The notes below the pieces were generated by a model that was not told the DNA's origin, did no database searches, and was given only the letters and a program-made list of their open reading frames with translations. Source: Psychrobacter aquaticus CMS 56 (GTDB taxonomy: Bacteria; Pseudomonadota; Gammaproteobacteria; Pseudomonadales; Moraxellaceae). Taken from it: 64,000 nt of DNA. The DNA lies in assembly GCF_000471625.1 (NCBI RefSeq), contig NZ_AUSW01000034.1, positions 248,001 through 312,000 on the forward strand, in the 5' to 3' direction. Shown in pieces: positions 27,070 through 36,908 of this stretch. The position numbers and the translations under genes were made by a program. Each line of letters starts with the position of its first letter. Position 1 is the stretch's first letter.

Positions 27070-27504
27070 ATGAGCGAAATGACCTCTATCAGCCCAACAC
27101 GTCCCTATATGGTGCGCGCAATATATGAATGGATAGAAGACAATGCGCTCACACCGTACCTAATGGTCGATGCCACTGCTGAAAATCTACAGATTCCAAC
27201 AGAACACGTACAAGATGGGCGTATTGTGCTAAATATTGCCAGCCGTGCAACGGGCAATATGAATATGGAAAACGAATATATCCACTTTAGCGCACGCTTT
27301 GGTGGGGTATCACAAGAAATTTGGGTGCCACTTACTGCGGTCATGGGCATTTATGCCAAAGAAAACTCGCAAGGTATGTTTTTTGACCCGAATGAGTACG
27401 AAAACTATCAACCTGAAGAGGATTCGGTGGCGCCTCCTAAACAAGCCAATGCCGCTCCTAAACCCAAACGTGATAACAAAGCAGGTTTGAAAGTTTTAAA
27501 ATAA
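27070..27504 (+). CDS. sspB: ClpXP specificity-enhancing factor SspB
   Basis: Adaptor that delivers ssrA-tagged proteins to the ClpXP protease. The folded domain covers about residues 8-115 (RPYMVRAIYEWIEDNALTPYLMVDA, IHFSARFGGVSQEIWVPLTAVMGIYAKEN). A Pro/Asn-rich flexible linker follows, and the chain ends in AGLKVLK, which resembles the ClpX-binding peptide of E. coli SspB (ALRVVK). The 144-residue length is usual. It probably shares a transcript with sspA and ends at the terminator it shares with dcd. Confidence 0.92.
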   Translation: MSEMTSISPTRPYMVRAIYEWIEDNALTPYLMVDATAENLQIPTEHVQDGRIVLNIASRATGNMNMENEYIHFSARFGGVSQEIWVPLTAVMGIYAKENSQGMFFDPNEYENYQPEEDSVAPPKQANAAPKPKRDNKAGLKVLK

Positions 27505-27522
27505 GAAATGTATAGCGTTAAA

Positions 27523-27553
27523 AAAGCCAGCCATATTTGATATGGCTGGCTTT
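27523..27553. terminator. Shared terminator between sspB and dcd
   Basis: Perfect 13-base stem AAAGCCAGCCATA (27523-27535) and TATGGCTGGCTTT (27541-27553), with flanking A and T runs. It serves both converging genes. Confidence 0.85.
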
Positions 27554-27591
27554 CTTATTCTTCTAAATGAACTGGATTATTAAAACAAACC

Positions 27592-28167
27592 CTAAGTTCT
27601 TGGTAGCGTCACTCCGCGTTGGCCTTGGTATTTACCGCCGCGATCTTTGTAGCTGGTTTCACACACATCGTCAGCATCACTTTGGAAAAACAGCATCTGT
27701 GCCACCCCTTCTCCCGCATAAATACGCGCTGGCAGATTGGTGGTGTTGCTAAACTCTAAAGTGACATGTCCTTCCCACTCAGGCTCAAGCGGTGTGACGT
27801 TGACGATGATGCCACAGCGCGCATAAGTTGATTTGCCAAGGCAGATAGTCAATACGTCACGTGGAATACGGAAATACTCCATCGTACGTGCCAGCGCAAA
27901 TGAATTGGGTGGAATAATACATTCGTCACCTATAATATCGATAAAGCTTTTTTCGTCAAAATTCTTAGGATCGACCACAACTGAATGGACGTTGGTAAAG
28001 ACTTTAAATTCAGGGGCGCAGCGTACATCATAACCATAGCTTGAGGTGCCGTAGCTGACCAAACGCTCGCCAGCATCATTGAATCGTACTTGACCCGCTT
28101 CAAATGGCTCAATCATGCCATGCTCTTGGGCCATTTTACGAATCCAGCGGTCAGATTTGATAGACAT
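27592..28167 (-). CDS. dcd: dCTP deaminase
   Basis: Deaminates dCTP to dUTP for thymidylate synthesis. Seen: [13 protein letters not shown] at the start, [13 protein letters not shown], the [17 protein letters not shown] segment, [12 protein letters not shown], and the catalytic-Glu block [16 protein letters not shown]. The 191-residue length is close to the E. coli enzyme. The chain keeps the Tyr-rich C-terminal nucleotide lid [18 protein letters not shown]. Monocistronic on the minus strand; it converges with sspB. Confidence 0.96.
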   Translation of the reverse strand: MSIKSDRWIRKMAQEHGMIEPFEAGQVRFNDAGERLVSYGTSSYGYDVRCAPEFKVFTNVHSVVVDPKNFDEKSFIDIIGDECIIPPNSFALARTMEYFRIPRDVLTICLGKSTYARCGIIVNVTPLEPEWEGHVTLEFSNTTNLPARIYAGEGVAQMLFFQSDADDVCETSYKDRGGKYQGQRGVTLPRT

Positions 28168-28324
28168 TGTTATTCCTTAGCAAATATTTCACAGTGATGA
28201 TTTTTCGATAGCGACGATTATACGGAATTGATGGGTTAATTTATAGAGGAGCAACAAGTTTAAAATCAATAATGCTATAAAGATAGCTATTAGCATTATA
28301 GTTGCAGCATTCTACCAAAGCGCT

Positions 28325-28747
28325 TTAAGAAACCACCTGTCCTTGGTAGCTAACGGTAGCATGTATTATTTTTCTTTTTGCCTGTCCTGAAGCAGCCCAG
28401 ACCGCCTCTCTAATAACTTTGATCTCTAGCGCAGTCAAACCATCTACCAATTCTTCAGTCACATTAGCTGCTGCAAAAGCGTTCAATCCAAATGAATGTT
28501 TGGGAAATTTTAGGAGTAAATCAGCTATAGCCTGTACCGCCTTAAGAAAATCGGCAATCACCATACGACGATTACTAAAGTCAGCATTGAGCTGATGGCG
28601 CTTGCTACTACCATCTTTGTAGTAGCAAACGGCTATCAACTGATTATTTGACAGCTCAATCACATATATCGGCGGCCGGAATAACTGTAATACATTATAT
28701 TTTTTTGGCACTTCTTTAAGATGCCTTTCATAAGTAGATAAACTCAA
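28325..28747 (-). CDS. Short protein with faint resemblance to part of MreB
   Basis: 140 residues, not confidently assigned. The centre and C-terminal part (VIADFLKAVQAIADLLL, then GLTALEIKVIREAVWAASGQAKRKII) can be laid by eye over the E. coli MreB stretch that runs from GVIADFFVTEKMLQHFI to the AIRE(S/A)AQGAGAREVFLI helix. The N-terminal YVIELSNNQLIAVCYYKDG could then be an actin-fold beta hairpin. The phosphate loops and the second half of the MreB fold are absent, so it cannot be a complete ATPase. It may be a diverged, shortened actin-like protein or an unrelated family. It lies 70 bases downstream of apbC on the same strand. Real gene likely; function unknown. Confidence 0.6.
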   Translation of the reverse strand: MSLSTYERHLKEVPKKYNVLQLFRPPIYVIELSNNQLIAVCYYKDGSSKRHQLNADFSNRRMVIADFLKAVQAIADLLLKFPKHSFGLNAFAAANVTEELVDGLTALEIKVIREAVWAASGQAKRKIIHATVSYQGQVVS

Positions 28748-28817
28748 AATATTCTCTTTAAATAAGTACCAGTATTTCAGGCATAAAAATGCCGTTCTTA
28801 ATCAAACTTTTTAAACA

Positions 28818-30029
28818 TCAAAAAATACGCTTATCATCGACTGGTTTGGCAAATTTATTGATATTGGCTTCGATATTTTTGGCAATGCTTAGATAATACG
28901 TCGCAAACTCGTCATTAACTAAGACGCTTGGCTCGCCTTTATCCACTTGCGCACGGATACCGCTGGCGAGTGGGAGTTGTCCTAATAACGGGACGTGATA
29001 CTGCTCAGCGATAAACTCACCGCCACCAGTACCAAAAATCGCTTCAGTATGCTGACAATTGCTACACGTATGCAGCGCCATGTTTTCGACCACACCCAAT
29101 ACTGGAATATTGGTTTTATTAAACATCTCGATGCCTTTTTGGGCGTCAAGTAACGCAACGTGCTGCGGCGTCGTGACAATCACAGCGCCCGTCACTGGAA
29201 TACGCTGAGCCAATGTCAGCTGTATATCACCAGTTCCTGGTGGCATATCAATGACCAAATAGTCTAGCTGCGGCCAGTTGGTTTGATTATACAGCTGCAT
29301 CAATGCCCCCGTCGCTTTAGGGCCACGCCACGCAACAGGTGTATTATCGCCATCGAGCAAACTGCCAATCGATAGCATCGCCATACCATGAGCGTTAACA
29401 GGGACGAACTGCTCATTCTCTAACTGGGGTTTGACATTATCTACACCTAGCATCGTTGGCATGCTCGGACCGTAAATATCCGCATCGAGTACGCCAACAC
29501 GGTTACCAAGCTTTTGTAATGCCAAAGCAATATTGACGGTCGTGGTTGATTTACCGACACCGCCTTTGCCTGAAGCGACCACAATGATGTGACGAATGCG
29601 TGGATGTGCTGCCAATGACGCTTGTGTTGGTGCTGATTTAGTGATTGGCGGTTCGGCATCAGTGCTTGGAGGTGGTTGACTTTGACTGTCCATGGCATTG
29701 GTCGTCTTGGGGATTGGCTTTGGTAAGGTTGAGCCTGCGCCTTTCTCTGGTGCAGGCAAACGCACATTCATATGGATGGTTTTGATACCATGCGGCTGGA
29801 GCATCCGCCCAAGCTCCTGTTGGATGGTTTCAGGATTGCTATTTTGTGGCAAGCGCAAATCTAAGGTAAGCTGATCACCATCACGCTCAAGACCAGTAAC
29901 CATGGTAACGATGCTGACGGTACCGACTTCATAGCCGAGCAGCACCTTATCCACGGCACTATCACGTTCTGCCCGCTGTTGCGGGGTTTCAGATGCTAAA
30001 TTGGATTTTTTTTTCATGAAGTTAAACAT
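28818..30029 (-). CDS. apbC: Mrp/ApbC-family Fe-S cluster carrier ATPase
   Basis: Cytosolic P-loop ATPase that carries and delivers Fe-S clusters. The N-terminal MIP18-type domain spans about residues 22-105 (VDKVLLGYEVGTVSIVTMV), then a Pro/Gln-rich linker. The ParA/MinD-type domain starts at about 145: Walker A VASGKGGVGKST, DADIYGPSMPTMLG, DMPPGTGDIQLTLAQ. The cluster-binding CSNC pair is near residue 322. The 403-residue length is at the long end because of the linker. The start MFNFMKKKS has a second Met at residue 5, so it may be four codons shorter. The MreB-like gene follows downstream. Confidence 0.93.
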   Translation of the reverse strand: MFNFMKKKSNLASETPQQRAERDSAVDKVLLGYEVGTVSIVTMVTGLERDGDQLTLDLRLPQNSNPETIQQELGRMLQPHGIKTIHMNVRLPAPEKGAGSTLPKPIPKTTNAMDSQSQPPPSTDAEPPITKSAPTQASLAAHPRIRHIIVVASGKGGVGKSTTTVNIALALQKLGNRVGVLDADIYGPSMPTMLGVDNVKPQLENEQFVPVNAHGMAMLSIGSLLDGDNTPVAWRGPKATGALMQLYNQTNWPQLDYLVIDMPPGTGDIQLTLAQRIPVTGAVIVTTPQHVALLDAQKGIEMFNKTNIPVLGVVENMALHTCSNCQHTEAIFGTGGGEFIAEQYHVPLLGQLPLASGIRAQVDKGEPSVLVNDEFATYYLSIAKNIEANINKFAKPVDDKRIF

Positions 30030-30345
30030 AGCTGCCGTTACTACCTATATAGGTGGGTTGGTATGGTACATTCAATCCACTATAAAAGCGTTACCGCGTT
30101 AACCTCGCTTGACGTATTCAATATACATCTACACTCGGTTGCCTTGTAACACTTTCAAATTGAATTAACTATAGGACAAATCAATCTATACTGGGACAGA
30201 CATGGTCAATAGTATAGCCGACAAGCCTGTTGTCCAAACCTGTTATCGTGACAGTGTAGCTCAATTGAAAGCATAAAAAAACCACAACGCCATTGGGTCT
30301 GACGTTATGGTTTGTACAAATGATACCTACTTAGTCATAAACCCG
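30030..30345. other. Gap between apbC and bdhA
   Basis: 316 bases with the bdhA terminator at 30274-30313; the remainder is presumed apbC promoter region. No box was convincing. Confidence 0.5.
30274..30313 (-). terminator. Terminator of bdhA (and the sco genes)
   Basis: AAACCACAACG (30279-30289) and CGTTATGGTTT (30303-30313) form an 11-base stem with one G-U pair. On the minus strand it is followed by a T-run. It lies 33 bases past the bdhA stop. Confidence 0.82.
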
Positions 30346-31146
30346 TTAATTCATAAACCAACCATGACTGGCAACGATAGATTGTCCAGTAAAAACATTG
30401 GTAGGAAATGCGGCTAAAAATAAGGCCAATTGCGCAATATCATCGACCGTCGTAAACTCTTTATCAACTGTATTCACGAGCATGATGTCGTTAACCACGG
30501 CTTCTTCACTGATGCCTTTTTCAGCCGCTTGTTGCGGAATTTGCTTTTCGACTAGAGGCGTTTTGACAAAGCCCGGACAAATCACATGGGCGCGCACGTT
30601 ATGAGGAGCACCCTCCTTAGCCAGCACACGACATAACCCAAGCAAGCCATGTTTGGCCGTGACATAAGGCGCTTTGTACAAGGAGGCTTCATGCGAATGC
30701 ACTGATCCCATATAGATCACTGTACCACCTCTATCCTCTTTATACATGTGCTGTACGGCCGCTTTGGTAGTCAAAAAAGCCCCATCCAAATGGATAGCCA
30801 GCATTTTCTTCCAATCATCGAACGCCATTTTATGGATCGGCTCAATGATTTGAATGCCTGCGTTAGAGACTAGAATATCAATACCACCAAAGGTATCGAC
30901 CAATTTTTGTACGCCATTGTTGACAGCGCTTTCAGAAGTAACGTCCATAGCAAGAGCGAGTGCTTGACCACCGCTAGCTTCAATCGCATCAACGGTTTTC
31001 TGGGCGGCTTCAATGTTTATGTCTGCGATGCCCACAACAGCTCCTGCCTGAGCATAAGTTTCAGCGATATCCCGTCCGATACCACTTGCTGCGCCTGTAA
31101 CTAACGCCACTTTACCTGTCAAATCCTGTTGCAATTGGGTCGCCAT
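30346..31146 (-). CDS. bdhA: D-3-hydroxybutyrate dehydrogenase (short-chain dehydrogenase)
   Basis: Oxidises D-3-hydroxybutyrate to acetoacetate with NAD. Rossmann motif [13 protein letters not shown] (about residues 18-30), Asp-containing AMDVTSE, NAG motif SNAGIQI (about 94), catalytic Ser in GSVHSHEAS and YVTAK with Tyr/Lys (about 160-164). The C-terminal half has the family's [15 protein letters not shown] and ends VASHGWFMN. The 266-residue length is typical. The ribosome site AAGGAAG precedes the ATG. It is the third gene in scoA-scoB-bdhA order on the minus strand, so acetoacetate produced here feeds the CoA-transferase encoded next to it. Confidence 0.9.
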   Translation of the reverse strand: MATQLQQDLTGKVALVTGAASGIGRDIAETYAQAGAVVGIADINIEAAQKTVDAIEASGGQALALAMDVTSESAVNNGVQKLVDTFGGIDILVSNAGIQIIEPIHKMAFDDWKKMLAIHLDGAFLTTKAAVQHMYKEDRGGTVIYMGSVHSHEASLYKAPYVTAKHGLLGLCRVLAKEGAPHNVRAHVICPGFVKTPLVEKQIPQQAAEKGISEEAVVNDIMLVNTVDKEFTTVDDIAQLALFLAAFPTNVFTGQSIVASHGWFMN

Positions 31147-31200
31147 ATATCTTCCTTAACAGTGGTCTAAAAGCAATCGTTTAAAAGTAATGATCTAAAA

Positions 31201-31830
31201 TCATTGAGCGATATTCACGGGCGTTTTTTCTTGTAGTTCTTCAAAGCTAACACCATCTGCCAGTTCAACCAGCTTCAATCCATTGTCAGTGACATCCAGT
31301 ACGGCAAGCTCAGTGATGATACGATCAACCACACCTTTACCTGTTAATGGCAGCTCACAATTGGCAAGGATTTTTGGCTCACCATGCTTATTGACTTGCT
31401 CCATCAATACGATCACGCGCTGAACGCCTGCCACAAGATCCATAGCACCGCCCATGCCTTTGACCATTTTTTTGGGAATCATCCAGTTGGCAAGATCGCC
31501 CTTCTCTGAGACTTCCATTGCGCCCAATATTGCCAGATTGACATGTCCACCACGAATCATCGCAAAGGATTCTGAGCTACTAAAATAACTGGCGCCCAGC
31601 TCTGCTGTTACCGTTTGCTTGCCCGCATTAATCAAGTCAGCATCGACGTTTTCTGCGGTTGGAAACTCACCTATGCCTAATAGGCCGTTTTCTGATTGTA
31701 GCCACACATCCACATTTTCAGGAATATAATTGGCCACGAGTGTTGGTAAGCCAATACCCAAATTGACATAATAGCCGTCTTGTAGCTCTTTTGCGGCACG
31801 CTGTGCCATCTGTTCTCTTGTCCATGCCAT
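31201..31830 (-). CDS. scoB: 3-oxoacid CoA-transferase, subunit B
   Basis: Catalytic-side subunit that moves CoA from succinyl-CoA to acetoacetate. The family start is [16 protein letters not shown], at 31830, preceded by AGGAAATCATC. The frame is open seven codons upstream, which is rejected. Seen: the [14 protein letters not shown] block, the catalytic-Glu region [27 protein letters not shown] and [14 protein letters not shown]. The 209-residue length is normal. It lies 60 bases after scoA and 54 before bdhA. Confidence 0.94.
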   Translation of the reverse strand: MAWTREQMAQRAAKELQDGYYVNLGIGLPTLVANYIPENVDVWLQSENGLLGIGEFPTAENVDADLINAGKQTVTAELGASYFSSSESFAMIRGGHVNLAILGAMEVSEKGDLANWMIPKKMVKGMGGAMDLVAGVQRVIVLMEQVNKHGEPKILANCELPLTGKGVVDRIITELAVLDVTDNGLKLVELADGVSFEELQEKTPVNIAQ

Positions 31831-31890
31831 GATGATTTCCTTATTTTTCAATACTTTATATTATAAATTCAAAAACTTTCTACCACTGAT

Positions 31891-32604
31891 TTAGAGGCTT
31901 TCAGGGACTTTAGTCGTGGTTTTTTCGATACGCTTTTCGGGGTTACTGTTCAAGACAATGCGCTGAACAAATATACCCGGTAAATGGATCTCATCAGGGT
32001 CAAGTGTGCCAGTCTCTACAATTTCCTCTACTTCGACAATAGTGATTTTTCCCGCCATCGCGCAGTCTGGATTGAAGTTACGCGCCGTCTTGTTGAATAT
32101 TAAATTACCGGATTTATCAGCCTTTTGTGCTTTGATTAGTGCCACATCGGCACGTAATGAATGCTCAAGTACATAGGTCCGTCCATCAAAGTCACGTGTC
32201 TCTTTGCCTTCGGCGACCAGTGTACCCACGCCAGTTGCCGTATAAAACGCTGGAATACCAGCACCACCTGAGCGGAGTTTTTCGGCCAACGTTCCTTGCG
32301 GCGTCAACTCAACTTCTAACTCGCCTGCCAAGTATTGACGCTCAAACTCTTTGTTTTCGCCCACATAAGAAGAAATCATCTTTTTGATTTGACGCGTTTG
32401 TAGTAATAACCCTAAGCCAAATCCGTCGACACCCGCATTATTACTGATACAGGTGAGGTCTTTTACCCCGCTATCACGAAGCGCTTCAATTAATGCTTCT
32501 GGAATGCCGCACAAACCAAAACCACCAATAGCCAGCGTTTGACCATTACTAACCACATCTTTTAGCGCCGCTTCCGCACTGCTATATACTTTTGATTGAC
32601 TCAT
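31891..32604 (-). CDS. scoA: 3-oxoacid CoA-transferase, subunit A
   Basis: Partner of ScoB. Start at 32604 ([17 protein letters not shown]), because AGGAG lies six bases upstream with an ATGAGC between them. Further upstream codons (TTG at 32640, ATG at 32610) are rejected. Seen: [68 protein letters not shown] kept in the family order, and [22 protein letters not shown]. 237 residues. It is the first gene of the minus-strand unit and is divergent from the permease. Confidence 0.94.
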   Translation of the reverse strand: MSQSKVYSSAEAALKDVVSNGQTLAIGGFGLCGIPEALIEALRDSGVKDLTCISNNAGVDGFGLGLLLQTRQIKKMISSYVGENKEFERQYLAGELEVELTPQGTLAEKLRSGGAGIPAFYTATGVGTLVAEGKETRDFDGRTYVLEHSLRADVALIKAQKADKSGNLIFNKTARNFNPDCAMAGKITIVEVEEIVETGTLDPDEIHLPGIFVQRIVLNSNPEKRIEKTTTKVPESL

Positions 32605-32963
32605 GCTCATCTCCTTGCCCGTCTGTTTTTTGTTATTCAAGCGTATTCATTATCAGTGATACTCGCTTGTCTATGCTATTAGCCTGTCCATTATTTTTAA
32701 TAATCCATATTAATACGTTCTTTATCGATATATCATATATAAAATACTTATGCTAACTTAACATATTATTTTTGTAGCGACTAGAGAATAACGTGTAGAA
32801 CGTATAAGCCAGTGTAGCCGCTCAGCATAGGATAAATTACTACCATATCAATATAGCGTCAGGTTTAAAAATATACCCAATTGGCGTATTTTTATCCATA
32901 TTATTGATCACTGTCTACTTGCTTTGTTTACTCACTGTCTTAATTTTGCCAAGGAGGGCGATT
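32605..32963. promoter_or_regulatory. Divergent promoter region of scoA and the permease
   Basis: 359 very A/T-rich bases separating the two transcription units. No sigma-54 -24/-12 pair (GG/GC spacing) was found, although related clusters often use one. The permease ribosome site AAGGAGG lies at 32951-32957. Confidence 0.45.
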
Positions 32964-34379
32964 ATGTTTAGTACCTTTGCTATTGTCATTACTTTATTAC
33001 TCTTGATGTTCTTTGCTTATCGCGGTTATTCCGTGCTGATCTTAGCACCGATTATGGCGACATTAGCTGTGCTACTATCAGGGGATTTTTTGAGCAGTAT
33101 TCCCGCCTATACCGATGTATTTATGGCTGCTTTGAGTGGGTTTTTGCTCAAATTCTTTCCTATCTTTTTATTAGGCGCATTGTTTGGGCGTTTGATGGCA
33201 GATTCGGGCGCAGCGACAGCCATTGCCAATACGGTAGTTGAAAAACTTGGTGCCAGCAAAGCCATTCTAGCCGTTATTTTGGTCTGTGCCATTTTGACCT
33301 ACGGCGGCGTCTCGTTGTTTGTTGTGGCCTTTGCCATTTATCCCATTGCCAAAGATTTGTTTAAAGCGGCCGATATTCCTAAGCGCTTGATTCCAGCTGC
33401 CATTGCCTTAGGCTCATTCACCTTTACCATGACCGCTTTACCGGGCACACCTGCCATTCAAAACGCCATTCCCATTCCTTACTATAATACCAACGTCTTT
33501 GCCGCCCCTATCTTGGGAATTATTGGCGGTACTATCATGTTTATTGGCGGTTGGTTATGGTTGCAATCACGAGCCAAAAAAGCCAATGCCGCAGGCGAAG
33601 GCTACGGTCAACACGATGAAGAGGATGTGGGCGGTATTGGGACGGCCGAAAAACAAACCGAAGTATTAAGCACGCATCAGACGTCATTTAATATTGCTAT
33701 GATTCCGCTGATATTGGTGATCGCTTTAAATGCTCTGTTGACGTATGCCGTTTTTCCTTCAATGGACTTTAGTGGCTTGCAAACCCAATTTCCAGAGCTG
33801 AATATCGCAGGTTCACTGGGTTTATGGTCTATTATTATCTCATTGGTCGTGGCTTGCGTAGTGATTATTGTGCTGCGTATCGGGTACTGGAATAATCTAC
33901 AAAAAACCATCAACCGTGGTACTTATGATTCGATGTTGCCGATTTTTAACACCGCCTCAGAAGTTGGCTATGGGGCGGTTATTGCTTCACTGGCAGGTTT
34001 TATTATTATCCGTGACAGTATTTTGAACCTAACGCCTGACAACCCACTCATCTCAGAAGCGGTCGCGATGACCACGCTGGCTGGCATCACAGGCTCATCC
34101 TCTGGTGGTTTGAGTATTGCGCTCTCGACATTGGGTGAAGACTATCTAAGAATGGCGGTGGCTGCTGGTATCGACCCAGAACTGATGCACCGCGTCGCTG
34201 TGATGGCCGCTGGTGGTTTGGATACTTTGCCGCACAGTGGCGCAGTGATTACCTTGCTTGCCATTTGTGGTCTGACCCATAAGCAGTCTTATCTAAACGT
34301 CGCGATGGTGACCATGGCCATTCCTCTTATCAGTGTGGTCGCCGTTATTATTTTAGGGACAATGTTTGGCTCGTTTTAA
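32964..34379 (+). CDS. GntP-family permease, probable 3-hydroxybutyrate/short-chain acid transporter
   Basis: Inner-membrane transporter with about 12 hydrophobic segments over 471 residues. The start at 32964 (MFSTFAIVITLLLLMFF) has AAGGAGG six bases upstream; the open frame upstream of it is rejected. GntP-type features: MADSGAATAIANTVVEKLG near residue 75, the ALPGTPAIQNAIP block (about 165) and a C-terminal GGLDTLPHSGAVITLL segment. Position divergent to scoA-scoB-bdhA points to uptake of 3-hydroxybutyrate or acetoacetate, as in similar clusters of other proteobacteria. Substrate is inferred from context only. Confidence 0.85.
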   Translation: MFSTFAIVITLLLLMFFAYRGYSVLILAPIMATLAVLLSGDFLSSIPAYTDVFMAALSGFLLKFFPIFLLGALFGRLMADSGAATAIANTVVEKLGASKAILAVILVCAILTYGGVSLFVVAFAIYPIAKDLFKAADIPKRLIPAAIALGSFTFTMTALPGTPAIQNAIPIPYYNTNVFAAPILGIIGGTIMFIGGWLWLQSRAKKANAAGEGYGQHDEEDVGGIGTAEKQTEVLSTHQTSFNIAMIPLILVIALNALLTYAVFPSMDFSGLQTQFPELNIAGSLGLWSIIISLVVACVVIIVLRIGYWNNLQKTINRGTYDSMLPIFNTASEVGYGAVIASLAGFIIIRDSILNLTPDNPLISEAVAMTTLAGITGSSSGGLSIALSTLGEDYLRMAVAAGIDPELMHRVAVMAAGGLDTLPHSGAVITLLAICGLTHKQSYLNVAMVTMAIPLISVVAVIILGTMFGSF

Positions 34380-34393
34380 ATAGTAGTTAAACT

Positions 34394-34431
34394 CTCCTCA
34401 CTTTTTATGATCAATCTCCTCACTTTTTATG
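34394..34431. repeat. 16-base direct repeat
   Basis: CTCCTCACTTTTTATG occurs at 34394-34409 and again at 34416-34431, separated by six bases, just before the permease terminator. Origin unknown; possibly a local slippage duplication. Confidence 0.8.
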
Positions 34432-34457
34432 TTCAAATAATCTTGTCCCAATAAAAA

Positions 34458-34489
34458 CCCACTAAGCAAATGGTTTAGTGGGCTTTTTT
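34458..34489 (+). terminator. Terminator of the permease gene
   Basis: CCCACTAA (34458-34465) and TTAGTGGG (34475-34482), followed by C and a T-run. Confidence 0.8.
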
Positions 34490-34516
34490 ATAGCAACTAA
34501 ATCCTAGTGTTTGCGG

Positions 34517-34534
34517 CTAGAGCATATCCTCATT
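34517..34534. repeat. Orphan copy of the MITE-like element end
   Basis: CTAGAGCATATCCTCATT matches the left end of the element at 40243 (CTAGAGCGTGTCCTCATT) in 16 of 18 positions. The sequence then diverges, so it is at most a remnant. Confidence 0.4.
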
Positions 34535-34711
34535 CGTTAGCGTATTAGTTTCTGAGGAATGTCACAAATTTGGCTGAATTAAGTTATCATAGACACACTT
34601 TTTAAATTTTTCTTATTTTTGGAAATTTTTAGACTTGATAATATCGCGTCCAATAGGCATAAACTGCTTAGGACGTTTGATAACCAACCCGTTTATATAA
34701 AAATATAGGTG

Positions 34712-36805
34712 ATGAAAGTGCGTGAGATTCTAGTAACCAGTGCGCTGCCCTACGCCAATGGAGACATCCATTTGGGGCATCTTTTAGAGCATATTCAAAC
34801 TGACATTTGGGTACGTGCGATGAAAGCACAAAGCCATAAAGTCACTTATGTATGCGCGGATGATGCTCATGGCACTGGCATTATGCTCAAAGCAGAAGCC
34901 AATGGCGTGACGCCAGAGGAGCAAATTGCAGCGGTCAAAGCTTCACACGAAGCAGACTTTTCAAAATTTCTGATTGATTATGATAATTATCACACCACCC
35001 ATTCAGAGGAAAATAAACATTTCTCTGAACTGATTTATCGTCGTCTGAATGATGCAGGACATATTAGTACAAAGGACGTCGAGCAACTATTTGACCCTGA
35101 AAAGCAATTGTTTCTAGCCGATCGCTTTGTCAAAGGAGAGTGCCCAGAATGTGGTGCGCTGGATCAATATGGTGATAACTGTGAGGTTTGTAGCACAACT
35201 TATAATGCCGTAGAGTTAAAAAATCCGCGCTCAACTATCTCAGGCGCAACACCCATACTCAAAACCTCCAAGCACTATTTCTTTGATCTGCCAGAGTTTG
35301 AGCAGTTCTTACAGAATTGGACACGTAGTGACAACCGCCTACAAACTTCGGTCGCCAACAAGCTCCAAGAATGGTTCGATTCTGGACTAGCTAGCTGGGA
35401 TATCTCACGTGATGCGCCCTACTTTGGCTTTCAAATTCCAGATACGCCAAGCGATGAGCCAGATAAATATTTTTATGTATGGCTAGATGCGCCTGTTGGT
35501 TATATGGCAAGCTTTAAAAACCTGTGTGATAAGCGCGCTGGTACAGATGAGGCGCTTGATTTTGATCGTTACTGGATGCAAGAAAACGAGCACAAAACCG
35601 AGGTTTATCACTTTATCGGTAAAGACATCGTGTATTTCCATGCGCTATTTTGGCCAGCCATGCTGGCAGGTAGTGAGCTGCGTACGCCGACAGGTGTTTT
35701 CGCCCATGGTTTCTTGATGGTCAACGGCGCAAAAATGAGTAAGTCACGCGGTACCTTTATCAATGCCCGTACCTATGCCAAGCACTTGCATCCTGAATAT
35801 CTGCGCTACTACTTCGCTAGCAAATTGACGGACAAAGTAGAAGACATCAACTTTGATTTAGAAGACTTTATGCAAAAGGTCAACTCTGACTTGGTTGGTA
35901 AAGTCGTCAATATCGCCAGTCGTAGTGCTGGGTTCTTGGTTAAGAAATACGACGGTATACTGTCTGAAACTTGCGCTGAACCGCGCCTATTAGAAGACAT
36001 TACCAAGACGGGCGATGAGATTGCTGCTGCTTATGAAAATCGTGAATTCTCGCGTGCCATGCGCTTAATCATGCAGTGTGCGGACAAGGCCAACGAATAT
36101 ATTGATGCCAAAAAACCATGGTCACTGGCAAAACAAGAAGGGTCAGAACAAGAAGTACAAGACGTCTGCTCGGTCGCTATCAATATCTTCCGTCAATTGA
36201 TGGTCTATCTAGCACCTGTATTGCCTGAACTGACAGACAATGCCAAGACGTTCTTAAATCTTGATGATTTAAGCTTTGCCAGTCGTAATGAGTGGTTATT
36301 AGGGCACAAAATCAATAAATTCAAACCGCTGATGCAACGTATCGAAGAGAAAGACGTTGCTGCTATGGTAGAAGACTCCAAAGCATCATTGACTCAAGCC
36401 GATGCACCTACTGCTACTAAAGACAACAAAGCAGCTGCGAAGAACGAGCCTGCCACAACAGATGCCGAGCAAGCTGACTACATTGGCATCGAAGACTTTG
36501 CCAAAGTTGAGATGAAAGTGGCGCACGTCTTGGAATGCAATCATGTCGAAGGTGCAGATAAGCTATTACAGTTCACATTAGATGTTGGCGAAGACAAGCC
36601 ACGTAACGTCTTTAGCGGTATTCGTAAGTTTTATGAGCCTGAGCAACTGGTCAATAAAAAAGTCATTTGCGTCACCAATCTGGCGCCACGCAAGATGAAA
36701 TTTGGTATTTCAGAAGGCATGGTACTGTCAACTGGCAATCCAAAAACTCAGCTAACGGTCGTTACTCTACCTGACAACTGTGTTATTGGTGATGTGCTCG
36801 CCTAA
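34712..36805 (+). CDS. metG: Methionyl-tRNA synthetase
   Basis: Charges tRNA-Met. The class I catalytic core has the HIGH-type motif HLGH ([18 protein letters not shown]), a zinc knuckle with CPEC and CEVC (about residues 143-160), and KMSKS (about 340). The C-terminal fused tRNA-binding/dimerisation domain starts at about 589 ([17 protein letters not shown]), preceded by an Ala/Lys/Thr-rich linker. 697 residues, the long E. coli-like form. Start: ATG at 34712 is used, although a GTG immediately before it is also possible; the AGG upstream is very close. Monocistronic with its own terminator. Confidence 0.97.
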   Translation: MKVREILVTSALPYANGDIHLGHLLEHIQTDIWVRAMKAQSHKVTYVCADDAHGTGIMLKAEANGVTPEEQIAAVKASHEADFSKFLIDYDNYHTTHSEENKHFSELIYRRLNDAGHISTKDVEQLFDPEKQLFLADRFVKGECPECGALDQYGDNCEVCSTTYNAVELKNPRSTISGATPILKTSKHYFFDLPEFEQFLQNWTRSDNRLQTSVANKLQEWFDSGLASWDISRDAPYFGFQIPDTPSDEPDKYFYVWLDAPVGYMASFKNLCDKRAGTDEALDFDRYWMQENEHKTEVYHFIGKDIVYFHALFWPAMLAGSELRTPTGVFAHGFLMVNGAKMSKSRGTFINARTYAKHLHPEYLRYYFASKLTDKVEDINFDLEDFMQKVNSDLVGKVVNIASRSAGFLVKKYDGILSETCAEPRLLEDITKTGDEIAAAYENREFSRAMRLIMQCADKANEYIDAKKPWSLAKQEGSEQEVQDVCSVAINIFRQLMVYLAPVLPELTDNAKTFLNLDDLSFASRNEWLLGHKINKFKPLMQRIEEKDVAAMVEDSKASLTQADAPTATKDNKAAAKNEPATTDAEQADYIGIEDFAKVEMKVAHVLECNHVEGADKLLQFTLDVGEDKPRNVFSGIRKFYEPEQLVNKKVICVTNLAPRKMKFGISEGMVLSTGNPKTQLTVVTLPDNCVIGDVLA

Positions 36806-36849
36806 AAACGTTAAATTAAATAATGATGTAAGTAATCATTAAAGAACGA

Positions 36850-36877
36850 AAAAAACGGTCTAAGTAGACCGTTTTTT
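36850..36877 (+). terminator. Terminator of metG
   Basis: CGGTCT and AGACCG around an AAGT loop, flanked by A and T runs. It can also act on the minus-strand gene that ends at 36909. Confidence 0.85.
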
Positions 36878-36908
36878 TATGGCTGACTTAACAGATGAAA
36901 TCTTGCTG

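Larger units (their letters stand above)
34380..34711. other. Gap between the permease and metG
   Basis: 332 bases with a 16-base direct repeat (34394-34431), the permease terminator, and a single 18-base copy of the MITE end (34517-34534). Confidence 0.55.
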
